A stretch of 64,000 nucleotides of DNA from Selenomonadaceae bacterium (GTDB lineage: Bacteria; Bacillota; Negativicutes; Selenomonadales; Selenomonadaceae). The position numbers and the translations under genes were made by a program. Below are positions 1 through 8,484 of this stretch, one piece after another. The DNA lies in contig JAFYNH010000038.1 of NCBI GenBank assembly GCA_017549815.1, positions 20,512 through 84,511 of the forward strand, written 5' to 3'. Below the pieces are notes generated by a model that saw only the letters and a list, made by a program, of their open reading frames with translations, had not been told where the DNA came from and ran no database searches. Position 1 is the first letter of the stretch. Each line of letters begins with the position of its first letter.

Positions 1-857
1 TTTTTTATTATGCCGCGTTGATTCTTCGCCGAGCCAAAATTTTATTGCTGATAATTTTTTTAGTGGCGATAAGTTTTTTTAGGACAGGCGACGTTGAAGT
101 CAGTTTCGTTGACGTTGGGCAGGGCGATTGCGCGGTTGTCATTACGCCGAATAAAAAATGTTTAATCTTTGATACGGGCGGCGTTCGCGATAAAATGTTT
201 GACGTTGGCGGGCGCGTTGTTGTCCCTTATCTTAAGCATGAAAATATTCGCGCTGTCGATAAAATTTTCTTAACACACGTCCACGAAGACCATTCGGGCG
301 GTGCAGGTTCAGTGATAAAAAAATTTCCCGTCGGTGAGATTATCACTGCGGGAGAAAGTAAATCGGAATATGCGGCTGTCTTTGGGATTGCTGAAGAAAA
401 ATTGCCGACGTTGCGAGCGGGTCACGCTGGAGAAATTTTTAAGATTGACGGCGTGGAGGTTGAAATTTTATTTGCGCCGAACGTCGGGATTGGTAATGAA
501 ATTTCAAATGTTTATCGCGTCCGTTATGGCGGTGTGAGTTTCTTAATAACGGGCGATTTGGTTAAGGAGAATGAGGAGCAAATTTTACGCGAGGGCATTG
601 ACATTTCGAGCACGGTTTTAAAAGTTGCTCATCACGGTTCCAAGACGAGTTCGGGCGAAGAATTTTTACGAGCGGTTAATCCGAAATGCGCGGTGATTTG
701 CGTTGGCTACGGAAATAATTTTGGACATCCACGCGCCGAGATTTTGGAACGCTTAGAAAATCTCCAGACGAAAATTTATCGTACCGACCGCGACGGCTTA
801 ATCAAATTCAAAATCGACGGAAAAAATCTGCGCGTCGAGACTTTCAACAAATCTTAG
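1..857 (+). CDS. comEC: ComEC/Rec2 C-terminal metallo-beta-lactamase domain (5'-truncated)
   Basis: The reading frame is open to the left window edge (codons from base 3 read FYYAALILRRAK), so this is the 3' end of a longer gene, not a gene starting at the TTG at 18. A last membrane helix (about LLLIIFLVAISFF) is followed by VSFVDVGQGD, the THVHEDHSGG metal-binding motif, ITGDL and VAHHGSKTSS. These are the hallmarks of the MBL-fold domain that ends ComEC, the inner-membrane DNA channel of natural transformation. In ComEC this domain follows the competence membrane domain, which would lie outside the window. A free-standing MBL hydrolase with one N-terminal anchor is the alternative, but the open upstream frame argues against it. 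Confidence 0.85.
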   Translation, partial: FYYAALILRRAKILLLIIFLVAISFFRTGDVEVSFVDVGQGDCAVVITPNKKCLIFDTGGVRDKMFDVGGRVVVPYLKHENIRAVDKIFLTHVHEDHSGGAGSVIKKFPVGEIITAGESKSEYAAVFGIAEEKLPTLRAGHAGEIFKIDGVEVEILFAPNVGIGNEISNVYRVRYGGVSFLITGDLVKENEEQILREGIDISSTVLKVAHHGSKTSSGEEFLRAVNPKCAVICVGYGNNFGHPRAEILERLENLQTKIYRTDRDGLIKFKIDGKNLRVETFNKS

Positions 858-902
858 TTAGAAAAGAATTAATCGTAGAAATTTCGCAGGGTTTCGACTA
901 AC

Positions 903-2399
903 TTAAATTTCTTTTAAAAAGGCGGCATAACCCTTTTTCGTTTCGTAAATGTCGATTTTGGAAGTCGCCTCCCAAGGAGCGTGCATACTAAGAACTGCGA
1001 CGCCGCTATCGATAACCTCCATGCCGTATTTCGCCATCATGTAGGCAATAGTGCCGCCGCCGCCCAAATCAACTTTGCCGAGTTCGCTGAATTGATAGTA
1101 GATATTATTTTTATCGAGAATGTCGCGGAGCTTGCCGACGTATTCAGCATTAGCGTCGCTGGAGCCGCTCTTACCGCGTGAACCCGTGAATTTGTTAAAG
1201 ACCATGCCTTTGCCGAGATAAGCGACGTTGCGTTTTTCATAGGCGTTGGGATAAAGCGCGTCGAAGGCACTGGAAACGTCAGAGCTTAACATAAACGAAT
1301 TTCTAAGGGCGCGGCGCAGTGCAAGTTCGCTGTATTGCCCGCAAGCGTTCAAAAGTTCGGCAAGCGTATTTTCCAAGAAAAAGGATTGCATACCAGTCGC
1401 GCCGTAACTGCCAATTTCTTCCTTATCGACGAGCAAGCAACAAGCAGTTTTGCCGAACGTTTGATTGCCCGCCTCAAGCATTGCGACCAGCGACGTATAG
1501 GAGCAAACTCTATCGTCCTGCCCGTAGCCGAGCACCATACTTTTATCAAAGCCTAAATCGCGAGCCTTACCAGCGGGCACCAACGCGAGTTCGGCAGAAA
1601 GAAAATCTTCTTCCTCAATGTCGTACTTGTCCTTTAAAAGTTTCAGAATGCCTTTTTTGACGGACTCTTTATCATTTTCCTTGAGCGGGTAATTGCCGAC
1701 GAGAATATCAAGCTTTTCGCCCTCGATAACTTTGTCGGCAGTCTTTTTAAGTTGTTCCTGCGACAGGTGAATCAGCAAATCCGTCACGCAAAAGACAGGG
1801 TCGTTTTCATCTTCGCCAATTACGATTTCGATAACACGCCCGTCCTTTTTAACAACGACGCCGTGCATAGCGAGCGGCAACGTTACCCACTGATATTTTT
1901 TAATGCCGCCGTAGTAATGGGTATCAAGATAAGCCATGCCGCCGTCTTCGTAAAGCGGATTTTGTTTAAGGTCGAGGCGGCAAGTATCAATATGCGCTCC
2001 GAGAATTTTTAAGCCGTTTTCGAGCGGTTCAGTACCGATTTGGAAGAGCGCGACGGTTTTTTTCATGCAAACGCTGTAAACCTTATCGCCCGCCTTGAGC
2101 TTGACATTATTTTTAATCACGTCGTCAAGATTTTTATAGCCGACCGCCTCAGCCTGTTTAACGGCTTCAACGACGCTCTCGCGCTCGGTTTTGCAACGGC
2201 TTATGAAGTCGATATAATCTGCCGCCAATTTATTCATAGCAAGCTTGTCATCGTCGTTGTATTCGCTCCAAACGGAAAATTTTTTATCTTGGTCTTCAGC
2301 CATTTTACGTTTCTCCTTTTCAGCTTGAATTTTTTTCCACTCGCGCATTTTTTCTCTTAGCGAGCTGATTTGTTCGTTCAGTGAATCTCTATTGTCCAT
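903..2399 (-). CDS. M18 family aminopeptidase (aspartyl aminopeptidase-like)
   Basis: A 498-residue cytosolic metallopeptidase. The metal-site motifs of the M18 tetrahedral aminopeptidases are visible: GAHIDTCRLDLK (His/Asp), the LLVDKEEIGSYGATG glutamate pair, SSDVSSAFD, and a C-terminal VLSMHAPWEATSK histidine. Length fits the family (about 430-500). The N-terminal 50 residues are charged and probably helical, before the catalytic core. Its ATG overlaps the 3' end of the upstream dus gene by 11 bases, indicating translational coupling in a coaX-dus-peptidase operon. It likely trims N-terminal residues from peptides; the exact specificity cannot be read from sequence. Confidence 0.9.
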   Translation of the reverse strand: MDNRDSLNEQISSLREKMREWKKIQAEKEKRKMAEDQDKKFSVWSEYNDDDKLAMNKLAADYIDFISRCKTERESVVEAVKQAEAVGYKNLDDVIKNNVKLKAGDKVYSVCMKKTVALFQIGTEPLENGLKILGAHIDTCRLDLKQNPLYEDGGMAYLDTHYYGGIKKYQWVTLPLAMHGVVVKKDGRVIEIVIGEDENDPVFCVTDLLIHLSQEQLKKTADKVIEGEKLDILVGNYPLKENDKESVKKGILKLLKDKYDIEEEDFLSAELALVPAGKARDLGFDKSMVLGYGQDDRVCSYTSLVAMLEAGNQTFGKTACCLLVDKEEIGSYGATGMQSFFLENTLAELLNACGQYSELALRRALRNSFMLSSDVSSAFDALYPNAYEKRNVAYLGKGMVFNKFTGSRGKSGSSDANAEYVGKLRDILDKNNIYYQFSELGKVDLGGGGTIAYMMAKYGMEVIDSGVAVLSMHAPWEATSKIDIYETKKGYAAFLKEI

Positions 2400-3402
2400 C
2401 TATACTCCCAATGATTTTTAAAAATTCTTCGGCGGAATCTGCGCGGTTAAACAAATTCCTAAGCTCGGCTCCGCCCGTCAAGCCCTTAGTATACCAAGCG
2501 GCATGTGCTCGCATTTCACGGACGCCGATTTGTTCGCCCTTATAAAAAATAATTTTCTCAAGGTGACGTTTCATGACGGCGGCGCGTTCGTCAATAGTCG
2601 GCGGAGGAAGTTTTTCGCCCGTCATAAAATATTTCAGCAATCGATTGATGATAAAGGGGTTGCCCTGCGCGGCTCTGCCAATCATGACGCCGTTGGCATT
2701 GGTTACGGCAAGAATTTTATCGAGCGAATCAAAATCTTTAATGTCGCCGTTGGCAATGACGGGAATTTTGACGGCGGCTTTAACTTTAGCGATTTCCTCC
2801 CAATTCGCCGCGCCCGAATAAAATTGCTCCCTTGTCCTACCGTGAATCGCTATGAAGTCGACGCCCGCATTTTCAACGCGCTTTGCAACTTCGACGGCGT
2901 TAATATTTTCTGCATCGTAGCCGAGCCGAATTTTGACGCTGACGGGGATTTTAACAGATTTTTTAACGGCTGACAAAATTTTTTCGAGGAGCGCGGGATT
3001 TTTCATAAGGGCGGAGCCTTCGCCGTTTTTAACGATTTTGGGCGCGGGACAACCAGCATTAAAATCAATGACGGCAGCCGAGCCGAGTTCTTCGACGTAA
3101 GCCGCCGCCTCCGCGCAGATTGCAGGATCGGAGCCGAAAATTTGAATTGCAACGGGACGTTCCGCCTTGACGGTTTCGAGCATTGCCAAAGTTTTTTCGT
3201 TGCGATAGTGAACGCCTGCCGCGCTTACCATTTCCGAGAACATCAGCAGATTTTTTTTAGCAAAGTCGTCGTCGATAAGTTCACGCACCAAAATTCTAAA
3301 CGCGGTATCGGTAACTCCCGCCATCGGCGCAAGGAAAACTGGCGTCTTGAAAAAATTAGAAATTTGGAATTGGGAATTAGGAATTATTTTTGCATTTCTC
3401 AT
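2389..3402 (-). CDS. dusB: tRNA-dihydrouridine synthase (DusB-type)
   Basis: A 337-residue FMN-dependent TIM-barrel enzyme that reduces uridines in the tRNA D-loop. Visible motifs are FLAPMAGVTDTAFR, the catalytic-cysteine loop DFNAGCPAPKI, KIRLGY, AIHGRTREQFYSG, VIANGDI and GVMIGRAAQGNPF. It follows coaX by 17 bases and overlaps the M18 peptidase gene, an arrangement like the coaX-dusB clusters of other Firmicutes. The first roughly 17 residues (MRNAKIIPNSQFQISNF) are encoded by a dispersed heptamer repeat array, so the native start has been replaced or extended by repeat DNA. No other in-frame start precedes the conserved PVFLAPM strand. Confidence 0.92.
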   Translation of the reverse strand: MRNAKIIPNSQFQISNFFKTPVFLAPMAGVTDTAFRILVRELIDDDFAKKNLLMFSEMVSAAGVHYRNEKTLAMLETVKAERPVAIQIFGSDPAICAEAAAYVEELGSAAVIDFNAGCPAPKIVKNGEGSALMKNPALLEKILSAVKKSVKIPVSVKIRLGYDAENINAVEVAKRVENAGVDFIAIHGRTREQFYSGAANWEEIAKVKAAVKIPVIANGDIKDFDSLDKILAVTNANGVMIGRAAQGNPFIINRLLKYFMTGEKLPPPTIDERAAVMKRHLEKIIFYKGEQIGVREMRAHAAWYTKGLTGGAELRNLFNRADSAEEFLKIIGSIDGQ

Positions 3403-3426
3403 TCCTCATTCCTCATTCCTAATTGC
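3350..3426. repeat. heptanucleotide repeat array (ATTCCTC / GGAATTAG type)
   Basis: Runs of ATTCCTC, ATTCCTA and complementary GGAATTAG-like units with 7-base spacing at the coaX-dusB junction. The left part is an inverted version of the right part. It supplies the N-terminal codons of the annotated dusB. Confidence 0.7.
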
Positions 3427-4192
3427 AGTTTCTCTCATGCAAAACGCGCAGTCCCGATAACGTCAAGAAGTGGTCGATTTTATCAATCGTCTTGGATTCT
3501 TTGTGAATCATTTTGGCAAGCCCGCCCGTCGCGATAACTTTTGCCTTCCAATCTTCGCCCATTTCCTCACGAATTTTTTCTACAATCGTATCAATCTGCC
3601 CGACGTAGCCATAAATAATCCCCGCCTGCATACAAGCCGTCGTGTTGTGTCCGATAACGCTTTTGGGCGGGACGAGTTCAATACGCGGGAGTTTCGCCGT
3701 TGAATTGAAAAGCGATTCGGCACTTGCCATAATACCGGGCGCAATGACACCGCCTAAAAAATCGCCCGTCTCGGAAACAACATCAAAGGTCGTCGCCGTC
3801 CCAATGTCAATTACAATCAGAGGTCCGCCGTAATGTTCAAACGCGCCAACAACGTTGACGATTCTATCCGCGCCGATTGCTCGTGGATTTTCGTAATTAA
3901 GCTTAATTCCCGTCTTGATTCCCGGTCCGACAACCAGCGGACGAATTTTAAAATAACGTTCGCACATTTTGGTTAAGGGCACAATCATCGGCGGCACGAC
4001 TGACGAAATAATTATGTCCTTAACGTCCGAAATTTTTACGCCCTGATAGCGGAAAAGGTCGTTAATCAACATGCCGTATTCGTCGCCGGTCTTTTGTCGG
4101 TCGGTCGAAATGCGCCAATGTTTCATCAAATTTTTTCCGCTGTAAGTCCCCATAACAATATTGCTGTTGCCAATGTCAATTACTAAAAGCAA
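3419..4192 (-). CDS. coaX: type III pantothenate kinase
   Basis: A 257-residue kinase for the first step of coenzyme A synthesis. The start is TTG at 4192: it gives the family N-terminus MLLVIDIGNSNIVMG (phosphate-binding DxGNS loop) and lies downstream of AGGAAG, which is formed by the last codons of the preceding glycosyltransferase. Further motifs are GADRIVNVVGA, VIDIGTATTFDVV and GGVIAPGI, characteristic of CoaX and distinct from type I/II kinases. It lies 4 bases downstream of the GT92 gene and so is probably cotranscribed with the glycosyltransferase block as well as with dusB. Confidence 0.95.
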   Translation of the reverse strand: MLLVIDIGNSNIVMGTYSGKNLMKHWRISTDRQKTGDEYGMLINDLFRYQGVKISDVKDIIISSVVPPMIVPLTKMCERYFKIRPLVVGPGIKTGIKLNYENPRAIGADRIVNVVGAFEHYGGPLIVIDIGTATTFDVVSETGDFLGGVIAPGIMASAESLFNSTAKLPRIELVPPKSVIGHNTTACMQAGIIYGYVGQIDTIVEKIREEMGEDWKAKVIATGGLAKMIHKESKTIDKIDHFLTLSGLRVLHERNCN

Positions 4193-4196
4193 AGAA

Positions 4197-5462
4197 TCAC
4201 TTCCTAAAATTTTTTAACAGAAGCTGAATATAATCCAGTTCGACGAAATCCTTCAAAGAATTGTTTAATCGCATGATTTCCATTATTTGCGGAATAATAT
4301 GTAGACAAGCAATGTGCAGTTCCTTAACGGAAGGATAAGGCAAAGATAAAAGATTAGGCAAATCCAAAATTAGAAGCCGAGCCTCAGTTAAACTCATGTC
4401 TCCAAGAGATTTTAAAATTGCTGAAAGCGAAGTCTCTTCATAAATTTTCCAACGGAAATCACCGGGAAATTTTTCGCACATATAAGTACTTAAAGCCCGG
4501 CAAGTCAAAGCTGTTGCCAATTTATTTTCAATAGTCTCATTCAGAACATATTTAGGCAGAGTCTCAATCAAATTTTTTTCAATCCGTCGAAATTTTTCGT
4601 CTTCACTTTCAAGATAAAAGTTTTCTGTGCGGGCGGCACGATATTTCAAGATGCCGTCGTCGAATTCTTCGTTGCGGTCATGAATTTCAAAATTTTTTAT
4701 CTCATAAGGATGTTCTTCGCCGCAAGCCCAACCTCTTTTCATTTTGGTTATCTCATATTCTTCACGAGATTTGCAATAATAATGATTTATGACAATTTTC
4801 TTTGAAGTAATGGTATAATTGCCAACTCCTTCAATATTTTTGCCTTCTTCATTTATTGCTTTGGACTCTTTAAAGTAAACCGCGAAGTGAGGATTATAAA
4901 AATAATCGATAAAACGCGGATTCGCAACGGTCTTGATAAAAAAATTTCCGGTTACAAAGTCATTTTTGTTTTCAGCCAAGCCAAGCCAATCACTCGGAGC
5001 ACGGCGCGTAAATCTTTCCAAAACTCCCCTTGAGTAATCTGCCTTTTCTTCACCGTTAGAGCCGAAAAGTTGCCAATGAATCGCCAAGCCCGCCGCCGAA
5101 GAGTCGCTTGATAAAATTTCATCAACAACGTCAATAATACTTTGATTAGTTTTCGGGAAAATGAATTCGTCACCGTCTATAAATGCCATGTATCGGCAAT
5201 GAAACTTAAATCTTTTAACGGCGTCATTGTAAGCAAACATTTGCATGAATTTGCCGGGCGCAGAAATATAATCGACAAGTCCCGCCTCAACATAAGGCTT
5301 GGCAACTTCGGCTTGATTGTCGGGGCTTTCGTTGTCGTAAAGATAGAAGTGGTCGACGCCCGCCAGCAAATGATAATCCAGCCACTCTTTGAGATAATGC
5401 CCCTCGTTTTTGAGAATAGCAACAATCGCCAAATCGTGCAGGAATAAATTTTTATCAACCAA
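4197..5462 (-). CDS. GT92/GT2-like glycosyltransferase A
   Basis: About 421 residues. The start is TTG at 5462, 8 bases after GAGGAG; the upstream GTG at 5471 lies inside that ribosome-binding site. The N-terminal catalytic domain carries AIVAILKNEGHYLKEWLDYH, a donor-binding strand HFYLYDNES, and the metal-binding FIDGDEFIFP, as in the Glyco_tranf_2_4/GT92 group. INHYYCKSREEY marks the end of the catalytic domain. The C-terminal 150 residues are a helical domain without a name that I recognise, shared with the neighbouring paralogues. The first 250 or so coding bases are almost identical to gene B (6006-7240), while the rest has diverged, so the gene is a mosaic. Likely role: adding sugars to a surface glycan. 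Confidence 0.8.
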   Translation of the reverse strand: MVDKNLFLHDLAIVAILKNEGHYLKEWLDYHLLAGVDHFYLYDNESPDNQAEVAKPYVEAGLVDYISAPGKFMQMFAYNDAVKRFKFHCRYMAFIDGDEFIFPKTNQSIIDVVDEILSSDSSAAGLAIHWQLFGSNGEEKADYSRGVLERFTRRAPSDWLGLAENKNDFVTGNFFIKTVANPRFIDYFYNPHFAVYFKESKAINEEGKNIEGVGNYTITSKKIVINHYYCKSREEYEITKMKRGWACGEEHPYEIKNFEIHDRNEEFDDGILKYRAARTENFYLESEDEKFRRIEKNLIETLPKYVLNETIENKLATALTCRALSTYMCEKFPGDFRWKIYEETSLSAILKSLGDMSLTEARLLILDLPNLLSLPYPSVKELHIACLHIIPQIMEIMRLNNSLKDFVELDYIQLLLKNFRK

Positions 5463-5474
5463 TAAAATCACTCC

Positions 5475-5983
5475 TCAAATACTTTGCAAGAGCCGCCGCG
5501 TATGCTCCAAAATATAATAGTCTTGCCAAAATTTGTGTTCGCGCATGAAGTTCATCGTCTGCGAAATTATTTGTATCGAAGCGGCGCGAATTTCTTTGAC
5601 GGCGGGATAAGGCAAGGCTAAAAGATTCGGCAACTCGCTAAGCAAAAGTCTCACGTCCGATAACTTCATGCCGTCGAAAGATTTTAAAATCGCGCTAAGC
5701 GACGCCTCCTCTAAAAATTTTTCCCGTAAAAAATTACTCGCGGCTCGACAAGTCAACGCCGTTTCAAGAGAAAATTCCTGCGCTCCAAAATTTTTTATCA
5801 AAGCCTTCTTCATGCGCCGAGATTTTTCGCCGTCGTCTTCAAGAACAAATTTATCTGCGCGGGCGACACGATATTTTAAAATTCCGTCGTCGAAAACTTC
5901 ATTGCGATTGTACATGTCAAACCAATCAAGATTAAGATAGCCCGACGCTTTGCCAACGCGCCCCTTGTTTATCTTGATGAGAA
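5475..5983 (-). pseudogene. truncated copy of GT92 gene C (C-terminal part only)
   Basis: This stretch is nearly identical to 7252-7761, the C-terminal 170 codons of gene C, and stays open (FLIKINKGRVGKASGY onwards to the stop), but it has no catalytic domain and no convincing start: its first ATG (5915) falls in the middle of the conserved region. The upstream boundary is a junction at the motif AGGAAGTGATTC, the same sequence that joins gene A to coaX near 4190. It is best explained as the left-over edge of a tandem duplication of about 1.78 kb. An internal start at 5915 could still yield a 146-residue helical protein. Confidence 0.8.
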
Positions 5984-6005
5984 ATTCTGAATCACTTCCT
6001 AAATT

Positions 6006-7240
6006 TTATTTCCGAATTTGCAGGAGCCGATAAATATAATCGAGTTCAACGAAATCTTTCCACCTAGTATTTAAGCGCATGACGTTCATCATTTGCGGGA
6101 TAATGTGTAGGCAAGCCTCGCGCAATTCTTCGACGGCTGGATAAGGCAACTTTAAAAGTTCGGGCAATTCGCTAAGCAAAAGTTGTATATCTGCAAAACT
6201 CGTTCCGCTTGTGAGGGCTTTAAGAATTGCTTTAAGCGACGCCTCTTCAAAAAATTTTGCTGGAGCCGCGTCTGTAAGTTTGGTTTGAAGATAAGCGGCA
6301 ACTGCGCGGCACGTCAGGAAAGTTTCTAGCTTGCCAGCATAAAAATCAATCGGCGTATTCGGCACAAGCGTCGGAGATAAATTTTCTGCCAGCGCGGAAA
6401 ATAATCTTTCGTCGGCATGTGATTTATCAGGCAGTTGAAAGTTTTGCGCCCGCTCGTCGCGATATTTTAAAATGCCGTCGTCAAATTCCTCACTGTTTGC
6501 ATTAACATCAAAATTTTCTATGTTATAAGTATTCATTTCAGTATCTGATCTACCGCGCTGAGATTTTTTAGCGAATTCTTCACGTGATTTGGCATGATAA
6601 TGATTAATGACAATTTTTTCAGCTGTTAAGCTTTCGTTGAAAGGTCCAGAAACAATATTGCCATTTTCATCAACCGCATAAGTTCCATTAAAGTAAACGG
6701 CAGAATGCGGAATGTATAGAAAATCTATAACTCTGGGATTAGCAATGGTTTTGACAAGCTTATCTATCTTCTTACTACAACATGTAAATCTTTCCAGTAC
6801 ACCGCGAGAATAATCCGCCACCTCTTGACCATTTGAACCGAACATTTTCCAATTAATAGTCAAACCTGCCGCATTGGGGTCGTGTGATAAAATTTCATCT
6901 ACAATATCGATAACCCCCCCCCAGTCAACTTTGGATAAATGAATTCGTCACCATCAATGAACGCCATATAGCGACAAAAAAATTTAAATCTCTTAACGGC
7001 ATCATTATAAACAGCTATTTGCATAACTTTGCCGGGCGCAGAAATATAATCGACGAGACCTGCCTCAACATAAGGCTTGGCGACTTCGGCTTGATTGTCG
7101 GGGCTTTCGTTGTCGTAAAGATAGAAGTGGTCGACGCCCGCCAGCAAATGATAATCCAGCCACTCTTTGAGATAATGCCCCTCGTTTTTGAGAATGGCAA
7201 CAATCGCCAAATCGTGCAGGAATAAATTTTTATCAACCAT
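6006..7240 (-). CDS. GT92/GT2-like glycosyltransferase B, split by a G9 tract (phase-variable, OFF as sequenced)
   Basis: The start is ATG at 7240 (MVDKNLFLHDLAIVAI) after GAGGAG. The N-terminal part reads through FIDGDEFIYPKLT and then into nine G residues (coding strand, about 6914-6922), after which the frame stops within a few codons (GGGLSIL*). The remainder continues in another frame from 6895 or so (VDEILSHDP, then TINWKMFGSNGQ, VINHYHAKSREEF) to a stop at 6006. Ten or seven G residues would restore one reading frame of about 410 codons, matching gene A throughout. A homopolymer at this point in a surface-glycan enzyme is the usual arrangement for slipped-strand phase variation; a sequencing miscount is the alternative. 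Confidence 0.8.
6914..6922 (-). repeat. poly-G9 coding tract (poly-C on plus strand)
   Basis: Nine consecutive C on the plus strand interrupt the GT92 gene B just after the FIDGDEFIYP motif. n=9 gives an early stop; n=7 or 10 restores the frame. Runs this long occur only three times in this 64-kb window. Confidence 0.85.
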
Positions 7241-7251
7241 AAAGTCACTCC

Positions 7252-8469
7252 TCAAATACTTTGCAAGAGCCGCCGCGTATGCTCTAAAATATAATAGTCT
7301 TGCCAAAATTCGTGTTCGCGCATGAAGTTCATCGTCTGCGAAATTATTTGTATCGAAGCGGCGCGAATTTCTTTGACGGCGGAATAAGGCAAGGCTAAAA
7401 GATTCGGCAACTCGCTAAGCAAAAGTCGCACGTCCGATAATTTCATGCCGTCAAGAGATTTTAAAATCGCGCCGAGCGACGCCTCTTCTAAAAATTTTTC
7501 CCGTAAAAAATTACTCGCGGCTCGACAAGTCAACGCCGTTTCAAGAGAAAATTCCTGCGCTCCAAAATTTTTTATCAAAGCCTTCTTCATGCGCCGAGAT
7601 TTTTCGCCGTCATCTTCGAGAACAAATTTATCTGCGCGGGCGATACGATATTTCAAAATGCCGTCGTCGAAAACTTCATTGCGATTGTACATGTCAAACC
7701 AATCAAGATTAAGATAGCCCGACGCTTTGCCAGCGCGCCCCCTGTTTATCTTGATAAGAAATTCTTCGCGGCTCTTGGCGTTGTAGTGATTGAGCGCGAT
7801 TTTCTCCGCCGTGACAGGCTCATTGCAATAGGACGCAACAACTTTGCCGCACTCGTTCACGGAATAATTTCCCTCGTAATAAATCGGGAAATGCGCACTG
7901 GTAAAAAAGGCAATCCTGCGCGGGTTGGCAATCGTTTTAATCTGCGCGTTGCCGCCGGGTATGTCGCGATTCGGAATTGGAATTACCCAATCGACAGGCG
8001 CACGCCGAGTAAATCTTTCCAACACGCCGCGATTATAATCCGCAGTCTCTAAATTATTCGAGCCGAACAGTTGCCAATTAATCGCTAAGCCCGCCGCGTC
8101 AGGAAAATTATTAAAAAGTTCGTCGAGCGTCGCGCCTATCGTGGCGGAAGTATTTTTCGGGAAAATAAATTCGTCCAAATCGATAAACGCCATATAACGA
8201 CATTGAAAACGATAATTCAAAACGGCGTCATCATAAGCCGCAAATTGCGCCGACTTCCCCGAAATACTCTTACTCGTCACCAAGCCCGCCTTTACATACG
8301 GCGCAATAATTTCGTCGTAATCGTCGGTGCTGTCGTTGTCGTAAAGATAAAAGTGGCTGACTCCCGCCAACAAATGATAGTCGAGCCACTCCTTAAGATA
8401 ATGCCCTTCGTTCTTCAGAATAGCGACAATCGCCAAGTCATACGGAAATAAATTTCTATCGACAGTCAA
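7252..8469 (-). CDS. GT92/GT2-like glycosyltransferase C
   Basis: An intact paralogue of about 405 residues. TTG at 8469 is preferred over GTG at 8478, because the latter overlaps the ribosome-binding site GAGGTGG. It carries AIVAILKNEGHYLKEW, HFYLYDNDS, FIDLDEFIFP (the metal motif is DLDEF where A and B have DGDEF) and LNHYNAKSREEF, then the shared helical C-terminal domain ending HTRRLLQSI. Its last 510 bases are repeated as the fragment at 5475-5983. It lies 16 bases downstream of the response-regulator gene, so it probably belongs to the same transcript. Confidence 0.8.
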   Translation of the reverse strand: MTVDRNLFPYDLAIVAILKNEGHYLKEWLDYHLLAGVSHFYLYDNDSTDDYDEIIAPYVKAGLVTSKSISGKSAQFAAYDDAVLNYRFQCRYMAFIDLDEFIFPKNTSATIGATLDELFNNFPDAAGLAINWQLFGSNNLETADYNRGVLERFTRRAPVDWVIPIPNRDIPGGNAQIKTIANPRRIAFFTSAHFPIYYEGNYSVNECGKVVASYCNEPVTAEKIALNHYNAKSREEFLIKINRGRAGKASGYLNLDWFDMYNRNEVFDDGILKYRIARADKFVLEDDGEKSRRMKKALIKNFGAQEFSLETALTCRAASNFLREKFLEEASLGAILKSLDGMKLSDVRLLLSELPNLLALPYSAVKEIRAASIQIISQTMNFMREHEFWQDYYILEHTRRLLQSI

Positions 8470-8484
8470 AAAATCCACCTCAAG

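Noticed and set aside
10..21. ATG at base 10 or TTG at 18 as the start of the first gene
   Set aside because: ATG 10 meets a stop after three codons, and the real frame is open through the window edge with ComEC-like residues.
7241..7306. Longer N-terminus for the GT92 gene B from 7306
   Set aside because: Those codons overlap the 3' end of gene C and the real ribosome-binding site; ATG 7240 matches the paralogues.
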